A stretch of DNA of 64,000 bases from JABJAG01 sp038137215 (GTDB lineage Bacteria > Pseudomonadota > Alphaproteobacteria > UBA6615), in NCBI GenBank assembly GCA_038137215.1, contig JAYQBG010000015.1, forward strand, positions 4,996 through 68,995, given 5' to 3'. Positions 53,162 through 61,929 of the stretch are shown piece after piece. The notes beneath the pieces were generated by a model that did no database searches, was not told where the DNA came from, and was given only the letters and a program-made list of their open reading frames with translations. A program made the position numbers and the translations under genes. Each line of letters begins with the position of its first letter. The stretch's first letter is position 1.

Positions 53162-53168
53162 TACCGCG

Positions 53169-54077
53169 TCAGGACGCCCAGATCGCCGTACCGAGCCCGT
53201 GCTCGGTGAAAATCTCGATCAGCAGCGAATGGGTGGCGCGCCCGTCCATGATGACGGCGGCTTCGACATCTTTTTCGACAGCTTCGATGCAGGTTTCGAC
53301 CTTGGGGATCATGCCGCCCGAGATTGTCCCGTCCTCGATCAGGAGCCGGGCCTGTTCGACACCGATATCCGCGATCAGACCGCCTTCCTTGTCCAAGACC
53401 CCGGTCACGTCGGTCAGCATCAGCAGGCGCGCCGCGTTGACGGCCGATGCGATGGCACCGGCTGCCGTATCGGCGTTGACGTTGTAGGTGGCACCATCCT
53501 CGCCGACCCCGATGGGCGCGATGACAGGGATGATGTCGGCACTGGTCAGGCTGTCGAGCAGTTCGGGGTCCACATGCGACGGGTCGCCGACAAACCCAAG
53601 ATCGAGAATCTTCTCGATGTTGGAATCCGTTTCGCGCCGGGTCCGCCGCAGCTTGCGCACCGACATCAGGTTGCCGTCCTTGCCCGAAAGGCCGACCGCC
53701 CGCCCGCCCGCAGCGTTGATGGCCGAGACGATCTGCTTGTTGATCGATCCCGAAAGAACCATCTCGACGATTTCGACTGTCTCGGCGTCTGTCACCCGCA
53801 ATCCGTCAACGAACTCGCTCTTGATCTTCAGGCGTTCGAGCATGGCGCCGATCTGTGGGCCGCCGCCATGGACGATGATCGGCTCTATGCCCACCTGCTT
53901 CAAAAGCACAATGTCACGTGCAAATGCATCGGCCAGCGCGGCGTCACCCATGGCATGACCGCCATATTTGATGACAAAGCGCTTGCCGTTGAACTGGCGC
54001 ATATAGGGCAGCGCCTCTGTCAGAACGCCGGCCTTGGCAAGCAGTTCTTCCGGTGTTGGCGTGTTGTCTGAGCCCAT
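53169..54077 (-). CDS. argB: Acetylglutamate kinase
   Basis: Phosphorylates N-acetylglutamate in arginine biosynthesis. The 302 residues contain the ATP-site FVIKYGGHAM, GIEPIIVHGGGPQIGAML and the acetylglutamate-binding DVTGVLDKEGGLIADI. GGMIPKVETCIEAVE is the C-terminal signature. An arginine-regulation N-terminal helix (TPEELLAKAGVLTEALPYMR) is present, as in the hexameric, arginine-inhibited type. Last gene of the rpmH-rnpA-yidD-yidC-engB-argB run. Confidence 0.95.
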   Translation of the reverse strand: MGSDNTPTPEELLAKAGVLTEALPYMRQFNGKRFVIKYGGHAMGDAALADAFARDIVLLKQVGIEPIIVHGGGPQIGAMLERLKIKSEFVDGLRVTDAETVEIVEMVLSGSINKQIVSAINAAGGRAVGLSGKDGNLMSVRKLRRTRRETDSNIEKILDLGFVGDPSHVDPELLDSLTSADIIPVIAPIGVGEDGATYNVNADTAAGAIASAVNAARLLMLTDVTGVLDKEGGLIADIGVEQARLLIEDGTISGGMIPKVETCIEAVEKDVEAAVIMDGRATHSLLIEIFTEHGLGTAIWAS

Positions 54078-54129
54078 CGTTCTATCCGTTCTTATGGCGC
54101 GGTTTGTTCGCGTTCGAAACTAGCGCAAC

Positions 54130-54780
54130 TCAATGGGGGTTCGCCAGCATGGCCAGGTCGGCGCGCAGCTCGGAGAGTCCGCTGTTCTTGCGGGCGCTGG
54201 TGGTCAGCGGCTCGGGCAGGGCGGCGGGATGATTTTTCAGCGCGTCGGCGACGGCCTCAATGGTGGCCTCCTGATCGGCCAGCTTGACCTTGTCCATCTT
54301 GGTCAGCACGACCCGGTACACAACCGCGGAAGCGTCGAGCATCTCCATCATCTCGGCATCGCCATCTTTCAGACCGTGCCGTGCATCGATCAGCAGGCAC
54401 AGGCGCTGCAGATTGGGGCGGCCCCGCAGATAGGCGCGCAGGGTCGCGTTCCAGCGCGCGATGTCGGATTTCGAGGCGCGGGCATATCCATAGCCGGGCA
54501 GGTCCACCAGCATCAGGCGGCCGGCCAGATTGAAAAAGTTCAGCTCGCGCGTCCGGCCGGGTGTGTTGCTGGTCCGAGCCAGTGTTTTGCGTCCGGTCAG
54601 GGCGTTCAGCAGGCTCGACTTGCCCACATTCGAACGTCCGGCAAAGGCGACCTCGGGCAGGGTGGAGTCCGGCAGATCCGGCAGGCGTGCCACACCGCGC
54701 ACGAAGGTGCATTCCTGTGCGAACAGGTGCCGGGCGCTCTCGCTTTTAGCGCGTGTGGAGTCGCCCTCGCGCGCGGCCAT
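54130..54780 (-). CDS. engB: Ribosome biogenesis GTPase EngB (YihA/YsxC)
   Basis: GTPase of 216 residues needed for large-subunit assembly. G1 is GRSNVGKSSLLNAL, G2 the NTPGRTRELNFF region, G3 DLPGYGYA and G4 LTKMDK. G5-like SARKNSGLSEL is near the C-terminus. It starts 5 nt after yidC stops, so it is translated with the yid genes. Confidence 0.94.
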   Translation of the reverse strand: MAAREGDSTRAKSESARHLFAQECTFVRGVARLPDLPDSTLPEVAFAGRSNVGKSSLLNALTGRKTLARTSNTPGRTRELNFFNLAGRLMLVDLPGYGYARASKSDIARWNATLRAYLRGRPNLQRLCLLIDARHGLKDGDAEMMEMLDASAVVYRVVLTKMDKVKLADQEATIEAVADALKNHPAALPEPLTTSARKNSGLSELRADLAMLANPH

Positions 54781-54784
54781 AACG

Positions 54785-56545
54785 TCAGTCGTCGGACTTG
54801 CCGCCGCCCACAGACACGCCCATGCGACGCATGATGACGTATTGCTGGGTGATCGAAAGCAGGTTGTTCCAGGTCCAGTAAATCACCAGACCGACCGGGA
54901 AGCTGGCCAGGAAGATGGTGAAGATGACCGGCATCAGCATGAAGATTCGCGCCTGCACCGGGTCGGCCGGGGCGGGGTTCAGCTTCTGCTGCGCAAACAT
55001 GGTCAGGCCCATCAGGATCGGCCAGACGCCCAGCGTCAGCCCGAAGGGCGGCACCCAGGCGATGGCACCGAACAGGGTAAAGAGGTTCAGCGGGTCAGGC
55101 GCGGACAAATCCTGCACCCAGCCGAAGAAAGGCGCGTGGCGCATCTCGATGGAGATGAACAGAACTTTGTACAGCGCAAAGAACACCGGAATTTGAAGAA
55201 GGATCGGCAGACAGCCCGAGACGGGATTGACCTTCTCGCGCCGGTACATGGCCATCAGTTCCTTCTGCATGGCCTGCTTGTCGTCGGCGTACTTTTCGCG
55301 CAACTCGGTCATCTTCGGCTGGAGGGCCTTCATCGCACTCATGGCGCGATAGGATTTGTTGGCCAGCGGGAAGAAGAAGATCTTGATCACTACGGTGACC
55401 GCCAGAATGGCGAGACCGAAATTCCCCAGCCAGTTGGCGGCGAAAATGATGACGCTGAGCAGCGGTTTGGTCAGGAAAAAGAACCAGCCGAAATCGATCG
55501 ACAGTTCGAACCGGTCGATCCCCAGATTGTCACGGTATGACTCCAGCGTCTTGAAGACCTTGGCGCCGGTGAAGAGCCTGTTGGTCTTTTCCAGGCTTTC
55601 GCCCGGCGCCAGTGTGGTGGCGGTGCCGCGATAATCTGTCTGGTAGAGATCGGCGCCCGACGGGGTGGTGTCGAACAGGAAACGTGCGTCGATCTCTTCA
55701 TCCTGGTCGGGCACCAGGGCCGTCAGCCAGTAGATGTCCGTGAATCCCAGCCATCCGCCTTCGGATTCGAAGGTCTGGGGCCGTGTTGGTTCATCTTCGA
55801 GATCGTCATAGTCGATTTCGTGCAGGGAATCGCCCAGCACGCCGATCGGACCCTCGTGCAGAATGAAGAAGCCGAGAGTGTCGGGCGTATTGACCCGGGT
55901 GACACGCCCGAAGGGACTGACATTGACGGCGGAGGTACCGATGTTCTCCACACTGTCGGTGATCGTGAACATATAGCGGTCATCGACTTCGATGGTGCGT
56001 GTCAGGCGCAGGCCATCCGCTGTTTCGGCGGTCAGCACCACCGGGTTGTCTTCGGTCAGGGTCGTTTGTTCGGACGACCATTCGGTCTGGCCGCCGCCGG
56101 TCACAGTGCCGTTGCCGGTCAGCCAGCCGAATTCGGCGAAATAGGGATTGTTGGATCCGCGCGGGGATAGCAGCGTGATGTTGGGGCTGTCGGGCTCTAC
56201 CGTCTGTCGATAGTTGCGCAGCGTGATGTCATCGAAACGGCCGCCGGTGAGATTGATCGAACCGCGATAGGAACGGGTCTCGACGGAAATCCGGTTGCCT
56301 TCCGCGATGATCTCTGCCCGGTCACGCGGTGCACCGGAAACCTCGTTCGGCGCGGGCTGGCTCGCCTGTCCGGGTTGCGGCAGCTCGGGGACGCCGATCG
56401 TGTCGGGGTCGCGTTCGGCGGCTGCGGCCAGACGCTCCTGCTCTGCAAGCGCGGCCTCCTGCTTGGGCTGTTCCACCAGCGTCTGCCACCCCAGCAGAAT
56501 GGCGAGCGACAAAGCGATCGCGAGGATAAGGTTCTTCTGGTCCAT
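54785..56545 (-). CDS. yidC: Membrane protein insertase YidC
   Basis: Inserts and folds inner-membrane proteins, alone or with SecYEG. The 586 residues have an N-terminal TM anchor (residues 5-23), a large periplasmic domain (about 45-350) and a C-terminal five-TM insertase core starting near GWFFFLTKPLLSVI. The hydrophilic-groove Arg is in the region KSYRAMSAMKALQPKM, which is followed by LREKYADDKQAMQKELMAMY. Basic tail ends in a short GGGKSDD. Order with yidD, rnpA and rpmH is standard. Confidence 0.95.
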   Translation of the reverse strand: MDQKNLILAIALSLAILLGWQTLVEQPKQEAALAEQERLAAAAERDPDTIGVPELPQPGQASQPAPNEVSGAPRDRAEIIAEGNRISVETRSYRGSINLTGGRFDDITLRNYRQTVEPDSPNITLLSPRGSNNPYFAEFGWLTGNGTVTGGGQTEWSSEQTTLTEDNPVVLTAETADGLRLTRTIEVDDRYMFTITDSVENIGTSAVNVSPFGRVTRVNTPDTLGFFILHEGPIGVLGDSLHEIDYDDLEDEPTRPQTFESEGGWLGFTDIYWLTALVPDQDEEIDARFLFDTTPSGADLYQTDYRGTATTLAPGESLEKTNRLFTGAKVFKTLESYRDNLGIDRFELSIDFGWFFFLTKPLLSVIIFAANWLGNFGLAILAVTVVIKIFFFPLANKSYRAMSAMKALQPKMTELREKYADDKQAMQKELMAMYRREKVNPVSGCLPILLQIPVFFALYKVLFISIEMRHAPFFGWVQDLSAPDPLNLFTLFGAIAWVPPFGLTLGVWPILMGLTMFAQQKLNPAPADPVQARIFMLMPVIFTIFLASFPVGLVIYWTWNNLLSITQQYVIMRRMGVSVGGGKSDD

Positions 56546-56551
56546 CGCGCG

Positions 56552-56854
56552 TCAGGCCCCTGGATGCGTCACGGAAGTTCCGTGTTCGCGGTCAATATGT
56601 TGATGAGAAGTGTCACGGCAAGCATTCGGGACGGAATCATATCCCGCGCCTCCCCACGGATTGCATGAGACCAGTCGCCGCGCCGTCAGCCAGCCGCCCC
56701 GCAGCGGCCCGTGGGTGTTCAGGGCCTGGCAGGCGTAGTGCGAGCAGCTTGGCTCATAGCGGCAATTGGCCCCGAGAACCGGCGCAATACACCACTGCCA
56801 AAACCAGATCGGCAGTTTCAGAATCAGTACGGCTGTACGGGACAGAAAATTCAT
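56552..56854 (-). CDS. yidD: Membrane protein insertion efficiency factor YidD
   Basis: Small, peripheral membrane protein of 100 residues that assists YidC-dependent insertion. The start at 56854 overlaps the rnpA stop by 4 nt (ATGA). Conserved blocks are LPIWFWQWCIAPVLGANCRY, EPSCSHYACQALNTHGPLRG and NPWGGAGYDSVP, with the three family cysteines. It lies 6 nt before yidC. Confidence 0.93.
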   Translation of the reverse strand: MNFLSRTAVLILKLPIWFWQWCIAPVLGANCRYEPSCSHYACQALNTHGPLRGGWLTARRLVSCNPWGGAGYDSVPNACRDTSHQHIDREHGTSVTHPGA

Positions 56855-57279
56855 TCGGCGTTGCCTTTTTCGACCAGAGCAAACGCGTCGCATTTTTTCA
56901 GCGCGATCTCAAGGTCTGAAACCAGTTTGTCGAAGGGCCGGTCCGCGGTGGCGGCCCGCACGATGACGACATAGTCGAGATCGGGCCGTCCGGCGTTGGG
57001 GATGATCTCGCGTACGGCAGCCCGCAGACGCCGGCGGGCACGGTTGCGGGTGACGGCATTTCCGACCTTGCGCGTGGCCGTAAACCCCACCCGAACTTCG
57101 CCGGGCTCGACACGTGCATCATCGGGCCGGGGGGCCACCTGCAACACAAGGCCGGGTACAGCCCAGCGTCGTTTCAGGCCTGCAACCCGCAGAAAATCCG
57201 ACCTTTTTGGCAAACGTACGACAGACGGCGAATTCACATGCCCCGCCCGCGGCGTCGTTTCCAGCGCCGTCGTTGCCAT
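56851..57279 (-). CDS. rnpA: Ribonuclease P protein component
   Basis: Protein subunit of RNase P, processing tRNA 5' ends. The 142 residues, with an N-terminal extension of about 20, contain RLPKRSDFLRVAGLKRRWAV and the RNR motif in GNAVTRNRARRRLRAAVREI. DYVVIVRAATADRPFDKL and FEKALKK-like LEIALKKC complete it. Between rpmH (54 bp) and yidD (overlap). Confidence 0.93.
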   Translation of the reverse strand: MATTALETTPRAGHVNSPSVVRLPKRSDFLRVAGLKRRWAVPGLVLQVAPRPDDARVEPGEVRVGFTATRKVGNAVTRNRARRRLRAAVREIIPNAGRPDLDYVVIVRAATADRPFDKLVSDLEIALKKCDAFALVEKGNAE

Positions 57280-57333
57280 ATCGTGTCAATCCCGGTGGTC
57301 GGAGCAGCCGGACCTGAATGCCCGCTGCAGCGC

Positions 57334-57468
57334 TCAGGCGCTGAGTTTTTTGCGCCCGCGTGCGCGCCGACGCGCCAGGACTCGACGTCCACCCACAGTT
57401 TTCATGCGGGAACGGAAACCATGGCGGCGCTTGCGCACCAGATTGCTCGGTTGAAATGTCCGCTTCAC
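57334..57468 (-). CDS. rpmH: 50S ribosomal protein L34 (GTG start)
   Basis: Smallest bacterial ribosomal protein, 44 residues. The reading frame begins with GTG, preceded by GGAGA at a 6-base spacing, and encodes MKRTFQPSNLVRKRRHGFRS then RMKTVGGRRVLARRRARGRK and a KLSA end. It was missed by size-limited ORF calling. First gene of the rpmH-rnpA-yidD-yidC cluster. All family residues are present. Confidence 0.97.
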   Translation of the reverse strand: MKRTFQPSNLVRKRRHGFRSRMKTVGGRRVLARRRARGRKKLSA

Positions 57469-57511
57469 GCGAATTCTCCATTGCCTTCAAAGGCTTTTCA
57501 GATCGGCGGGC

Positions 57512-57540
57512 TGTATACGGACTCATCCGCTGGAAGTCAA
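57512..57540 (-). promoter_or_regulatory. Probable sigma-70 promoter of rpmH operon
   Basis: On the minus strand TTGACT (57540-57535), a 17-bp spacer and TATACA (57517-57512), about 44 bp upstream of the rpmH start. Near-consensus spacing and boxes fit a strong ribosomal-protein promoter. Confidence 0.72.
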
Positions 57541-57630
57541 CGTGTCTCAAAGGTGTATATGCTTGTCTGCATACTCACGCATTGGTGAATGGTTCCCGCG
57601 TTCATCTTGCCCAAGTAGGTTTGAACAACA

Positions 57631-58407
57631 ATGGGGCGTAAGACGATGGGCAATAACGAGACACCGGCGGCAAAGCCGGGGGCAACAGGATCAGTTTTCC
57701 TCAAGCGGGTCCTCCCGCTGGCCGTTCTGGCATCCGGTCTGGCGATCTTCTTCGTTTTCGATCTGGGTCAGTTCGTGACCTTCGATGCCCTGCGTGAACA
57801 TCGCGATACTCTGCAGATGTTTGTTGCCGAACATGGTGTCCTTGCGGCGCTGGGCTTCGGGTTGTTCTACGCCGTGGTGGTCGCGTTCTCCCTGCCGGGC
57901 GGATTGGTGATGACGCTCACGGCAGGATTTCTCTTCGGAACTGTGGGCGGCGGTCTGATTGTGGTGGTCGGTGCCACGGTGGGGGCCACCGTCCTGTTTC
58001 TCGCAGCACGGTTTGCTCTGGGTGATTTACTGCATACGAAAGCCGGGCCCTTCCTCTCGAAGATGGAGGCGGGCTTTCGCGAGAACGCGCTGAGCTATCT
58101 GCTGGTGTTGCGGCTCATCCCCCTCTTTCCGTTCTGGCTGGTCAATCTGGTGCCGGCCTTTCTCGGGGTGTCGACCTTCACCTATGTGATCGGAACGTTC
58201 TTCGGCATCATCTCGGGCACCTTTGTGTTCGCGTCGGTCGGGAATGGTCTTGGGGCCGTTCTCGATGCGGGTGAGGATCCCGATGCGGCTGCGATCATTT
58301 TTCAGCCTGCCGTGCTCGGTCCGCTCGTGGCCCTGGCGGTGCTGTCGCTTCTGCCGGTGGCATACAAGAAATACCAGGCCCGGAAAAAGCAGCCTACGAC
58401 CTCCTGA
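57631..58407 (+). CDS. TVP38/TMEM64 (DedA/SNARE-associated-like) membrane protein
   Basis: Inner-membrane protein of 258 residues with six predicted TM segments. The VTT-domain signature is FYAVVVAFSLPGGLVMTLTA, GATVGATVLFLAARFALGD and LVLRLIPLFPFWLVNLVPAF. The first 30 residues are cytoplasmic and Pro/Ala-rich; an ATG at 57646 is a second possible start. It is followed 39 nt later by a flavin disulfide reductase, a pairing that recurs in proteobacteria; no agreed function, possibly lipid-scramblase-like or metal-linked. Confidence 0.85.
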   Translation: MGRKTMGNNETPAAKPGATGSVFLKRVLPLAVLASGLAIFFVFDLGQFVTFDALREHRDTLQMFVAEHGVLAALGFGLFYAVVVAFSLPGGLVMTLTAGFLFGTVGGGLIVVVGATVGATVLFLAARFALGDLLHTKAGPFLSKMEAGFRENALSYLLVLRLIPLFPFWLVNLVPAFLGVSTFTYVIGTFFGIISGTFVFASVGNGLGAVLDAGEDPDAAAIIFQPAVLGPLVALAVLSLLPVAYKKYQARKKQPTTS

Positions 58408-58446
58408 GTTTCCGTCCCTGTTCTCTCCAACCTCGGTGAATGTGTC

Positions 58447-59877
58447 ATGAGCGAAGTTCGTAACGTCGATATCTGTGTGATCGGTGCCGGTCCGGGCGGC
58501 CTGTCCGTGGCCGCCGGCGCGGTCCAGATGGGCGCCAGCGTGGCGCTGTTCGAACGCGGCAAGATGGGTGGTGACTGCTTGAACTATGGCTGTGTGCCTT
58601 CCAAGGCGCTGCTGGCGGCAGGGCATGCGGCCGCCCATTACGGTCACACCTCCCAGTTCGGGGTGGCCGGCGGGTCGGCGGATGTCGATTTCGCGGCCGT
58701 GAACGACCACGTCCATGGCGTGATCGCCGGGATCGCGCCCCATGACAGCGTCGAACGCTTCGAGGATCTGGGTGTCGAGGTCTATCAGGAGGGCGCACGT
58801 TTTGCCGGACCGCGTGAGGTGATCGGCGAGAACGGCACGAAGGTGCGCGCGCGCCGCTTCGTGATCGCGATCGGGTCCTCGCCCGCTGTTCCCCCCATCC
58901 CGGGTCTCGACGCCGTGGACTATCTGACCAACGAAACCGTTTTCAATCTGCGCGAACGCCCGGAGCATCTGATCGTGGTCGGCGGCGGCCCGATCGGGCT
59001 GGAGATGTCACAGGCCCATCGTCAACTCGGCGCAAAGGTCACGGTGCTGGAGGCGATGCAGATCATGGGCCCCGACGACCGGGATCTGGTGGCGGTGGTC
59101 CGGGCCCGGCTTGAGGGTGAGGGGATCGCCATCCATGAAGGTGCGAAGGTCGTCTCTGTTGCAGCCGCGGATGGCGGCGTGACCGTTTCGTGCGAACACG
59201 ACGGCAAAAGCTTCGCGGTGACCGGCAGTCATATTCTTGTGGCGGCCGGACGTGCGCCGAACCTGTCGAGCCTCAACCTCGATGAGGCGGGCATTGTTCA
59301 CGACAAGCGCGGGATCGAGGTCGATGCGCGCCTGCGCACCACCAACAAGCGCGTCTTTGCGGTGGGCGATGTGGCCGGAAAATACCAGTTCACTCATATC
59401 GCGGGTTATCACGCCGGTGTCGTGATCCGGAATATCCTCTTCCGCCTGCCCGCCAAGCTGAACTACGACGCGGTGCCTTGGGTGACCTATACCGATCCGG
59501 AACTGGCCAATGTGGGTATGACCGAAAAGGATGCGCGGGAGGCCTATGGCGATGATGTTCGCGTTCTGACCGCCGAATTCGCCGAGAATGATCGCGCGCG
59601 CACCGAGCGGCGCACGGACGGTTTCGTGAAAGCTGTGGTTGGTCGCAAGGGGCGTATTCTGGGTGCCGGAATAGTCGGCCCCCATGCCGGAGAGATCATT
59701 CAACCCTGGATTCTCGCGATTTCCCAGAAAATGAAGATCGGGGCGATGGCACAGATGATTGCGCCCTATCCGACCCTGGGGGAGATCAACAAGCGCGCGG
59801 CGGGCACCTATTACACGCCGTCCCTGTTTTCGGACCGGACCCGCAAGATCGTCCGCCTGCTCGCAAAGCTCGGCTAG
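58447..59877 (+). CDS. FAD-dependent pyridine-nucleotide disulfide oxidoreductase (Lpd/MerA-like)
   Basis: Class I disulfide reductase of 476 residues. The FAD motif is VIGAGPGGLSVAAGAVQMGA, and redox-active cysteines are in GGDCLNYGCVPSKAL. The NAD(P) motif is VVGGGPIGLEMSQAHRQLGA, and the C-terminal dimer interface includes TYTDPELANVGMTEK. The conserved His-Glu pair of true lipoamide dehydrogenases is not seen near HAGEIIQPW, so it may be a mercuric-reductase-like or generic member. Neighbouring TVP38 is typical. Confidence 0.85.
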   Translation: MSEVRNVDICVIGAGPGGLSVAAGAVQMGASVALFERGKMGGDCLNYGCVPSKALLAAGHAAAHYGHTSQFGVAGGSADVDFAAVNDHVHGVIAGIAPHDSVERFEDLGVEVYQEGARFAGPREVIGENGTKVRARRFVIAIGSSPAVPPIPGLDAVDYLTNETVFNLRERPEHLIVVGGGPIGLEMSQAHRQLGAKVTVLEAMQIMGPDDRDLVAVVRARLEGEGIAIHEGAKVVSVAAADGGVTVSCEHDGKSFAVTGSHILVAAGRAPNLSSLNLDEAGIVHDKRGIEVDARLRTTNKRVFAVGDVAGKYQFTHIAGYHAGVVIRNILFRLPAKLNYDAVPWVTYTDPELANVGMTEKDAREAYGDDVRVLTAEFAENDRARTERRTDGFVKAVVGRKGRILGAGIVGPHAGEIIQPWILAISQKMKIGAMAQMIAPYPTLGEINKRAAGTYYTPSLFSDRTRKIVRLLAKLG

Positions 59878-59931
59878 CCATGTTGCGCCATCTAAACCTA
59901 GCGTCGCAATTCTGCTAGACACACGCGCGCA

Positions 59932-61350
59932 ATGATACGGTCGCGCAAATTTCCGCTCCCGCCGTTTGCGCGTTCGCTTTCGGTCCGGTTGCTGGTCCTG
60001 ACAATCGCCTTCGTGATGCTGGCGGAAATCCTGATCTATGCCCCGTCTATTGCGAACTTCCGGATCAACTGGTTGTCGGACCAGGCCGATTCCGCGCATC
60101 TCGCGGCGCTGGCCCTGGAAGCCGCCCCGGCGGAACGGATCGGAGACGATCTGAAGGCCCAACTGCTCGCGCGCGCCGATGCCTATGCCGTGGCGCTGCG
60201 GCGAAGCGATCGCCATTTGTTGCTCTACACGGCACCGCCGCCGCCGGTCGATGTCACTGTCGATCTCGGCCGAAGAGGATTGTTTCGCGACATCGCTGCG
60301 GCTTTCGTCACGATGGCGCGCTCGGGCGATCCGACCCTGCGCCTGATCAGTCCGACCGACCAGGATCCGGACCTGGCCGTCGAAGTGTTGCTCAACGAAG
60401 CCTTGTTGCGGCGTGACATGATCGCCCATTCGCGCAACATCCTGCTGCTCTCGATCATCATTTCCCTGATCACGGGGACGCTGCTGTATTTTTCACTGCA
60501 GTGGATGATGGTGCGGCCGATGCGGCGTATCACGGAAGACATTACCCGCTTCTCTCAGGATCCGCGCGACCGTTCGCGCGGGGTATCGCGCACGAACCGC
60601 ACCGATGAGATCGGCGTGGCGCAATCGGTTCTGGCCGCGATGCAGAAGGATCTGCGCGGGGCGTTGCGCCAGCAGGATCACCTGGCCGCGCTCGGCTCTG
60701 CGGTGAGCAATATTAATCACGATCTGCGTGGCATTCTCTCGACCGCTGTCCTTTTGTCGGACAGGCTGTCTTCGGTGGACAGCCCCGAGGTCAAACGGAT
60801 TACAACCCCTTTGATCCAGGCGATTGATCGCGCGATCGGGCTTTGTACCCAGACCCTCAACTATGCCCGCGATGAAGGTTCCGAACTGACCCGTACGCGG
60901 TTCCGACTGGCCGACCTGCTTGCGGAGGTCGCGTCCGATCTGGCGGTTCTGGAACAGGATACGGAAACCGGGCCCTGTTCGGGACCCAAGGTTGTCATCG
61001 GCGTTCCCAACGATGTGGTTCTGGAGGCGGACCGGGACCAGATTTATCGGGTGTTCGCCAATCTCGGCCGCAATGCCTTTGAGGCGGGTGCGAAGCGGGT
61101 CACGATACAATTGGTCGAAACGCTCGATCCCGGCATCTCACTCGAAACGGTGGATGACGGGCCGGGTCTGGCCCGCGCGGCGCGCGACGACCTGTTCAAG
61201 CCTTTCAGGGGCTCGGGGCGAAAGGGTGGCACCGGGCTCGGTCTTGTAATCGCGCGTGATGTGATGCGCGCGCATGGCGGCGAGATTGTTCTGGCGCGCA
61301 CCGGCGATGATGGTACGGCCTTCCTCCTGACATTCCCGCTGGAGGAGTAA
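59932..61350 (+). CDS. Sensor histidine kinase (orphan)
   Basis: Membrane histidine kinase of 472 residues. TM1 is about 18-40 and TM2 about 165-188, flanking a periplasmic sensor of about 120 residues. A HAMP segment (VRPMRRITEDITRFSQDPRD) follows, then the HisKA H-box LGSAVSNINHDLRGILSTAV with phospho-His263. The ATPase domain has NLGRNAFEAGA, DDGPGL and GGTGLGLVIARDVMRAHGGE. No response regulator is adjacent, so the partner lies elsewhere. Starts 54 nt after the disulfide reductase. Confidence 0.88.
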   Translation: MIRSRKFPLPPFARSLSVRLLVLTIAFVMLAEILIYAPSIANFRINWLSDQADSAHLAALALEAAPAERIGDDLKAQLLARADAYAVALRRSDRHLLLYTAPPPPVDVTVDLGRRGLFRDIAAAFVTMARSGDPTLRLISPTDQDPDLAVEVLLNEALLRRDMIAHSRNILLLSIIISLITGTLLYFSLQWMMVRPMRRITEDITRFSQDPRDRSRGVSRTNRTDEIGVAQSVLAAMQKDLRGALRQQDHLAALGSAVSNINHDLRGILSTAVLLSDRLSSVDSPEVKRITTPLIQAIDRAIGLCTQTLNYARDEGSELTRTRFRLADLLAEVASDLAVLEQDTETGPCSGPKVVIGVPNDVVLEADRDQIYRVFANLGRNAFEAGAKRVTIQLVETLDPGISLETVDDGPGLARAARDDLFKPFRGSGRKGGTGLGLVIARDVMRAHGGEIVLARTGDDGTAFLLTFPLEE

Positions 61351-61370
61351 GCCGGGTCACAGACGGATAG

Positions 61371-61802
61371 TCAGTCGCGGAACCGCGCAGCGACATCCGG
61401 GTCGGGCAGGAAGCAGGCATCGCGTTTGCCCATGATGGGGTAGCGATTTCGTGCGAGTCGCAGATAAAACCAGTTTTGGACGGGGCGCGGCACAATCCGA
61501 AAGATCAGCACCCAGCGCCAGATGGGCGGCAGTTGCCGGAAGACTTCGAAGATCGCGTCGGTCTGGAAATACGCAAACCCGTCCTGCAGGAAAACGAGCG
61601 TTTCCAGCGCTTCGGTGTCGAGGCCGAGTTGATTCAGGATCGCGGTGCCGGTGTCGGACTGGATGGTGGTCATGTGAATCCGCGCGTCGCGATCATGGCG
61701 CAGGATAAACCGCGCCCAGCCGCTGCAGATATTGCAAACACCATCGAAGACCAGCAGGCGCTCGCCGGGTTCCAGGGGGAAATTGCAGGGTTCCGGCAAC
61801 AT
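61371..61802 (-). CDS. DCC-family thiol-disulfide oxidoreductase (DUF393)
   Basis: Protein of 143 residues from the ATG at 61802. The DxxCxxC motif that names the family is in VFDGVCNICSGWARFILRHD. The later IWRWVLIFRIVPRPVQNWFY helix and DACFLPD ending also fit. The function is unproven; the CxxC suggests thiol chemistry. It overlaps no neighbour and is divergent from the DUF547 gene, 127 bp apart. Confidence 0.87.
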   Translation of the reverse strand: MLPEPCNFPLEPGERLLVFDGVCNICSGWARFILRHDRDARIHMTTIQSDTGTAILNQLGLDTEALETLVFLQDGFAYFQTDAIFEVFRQLPPIWRWVLIFRIVPRPVQNWFYLRLARNRYPIMGKRDACFLPDPDVAARFRD

Positions 61803-61929
61803 GAGCGCAGTTTGGCGGGGGGATGGCGATATGTCGATGCGGCGGAATGGGTTGCGGTTCCCCGAACAGGAGCTTTCACATCGCCGTGAAGGCTCTTTTG
61901 CTGAACCGAAGGCACCCAACATTCCCGAT

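Noticed and set aside
57469..57630. Replication origin next to rpmH
   Set aside because: No cluster of DnaA boxes is visible in the spacer, and dnaA/gidA are not adjacent.
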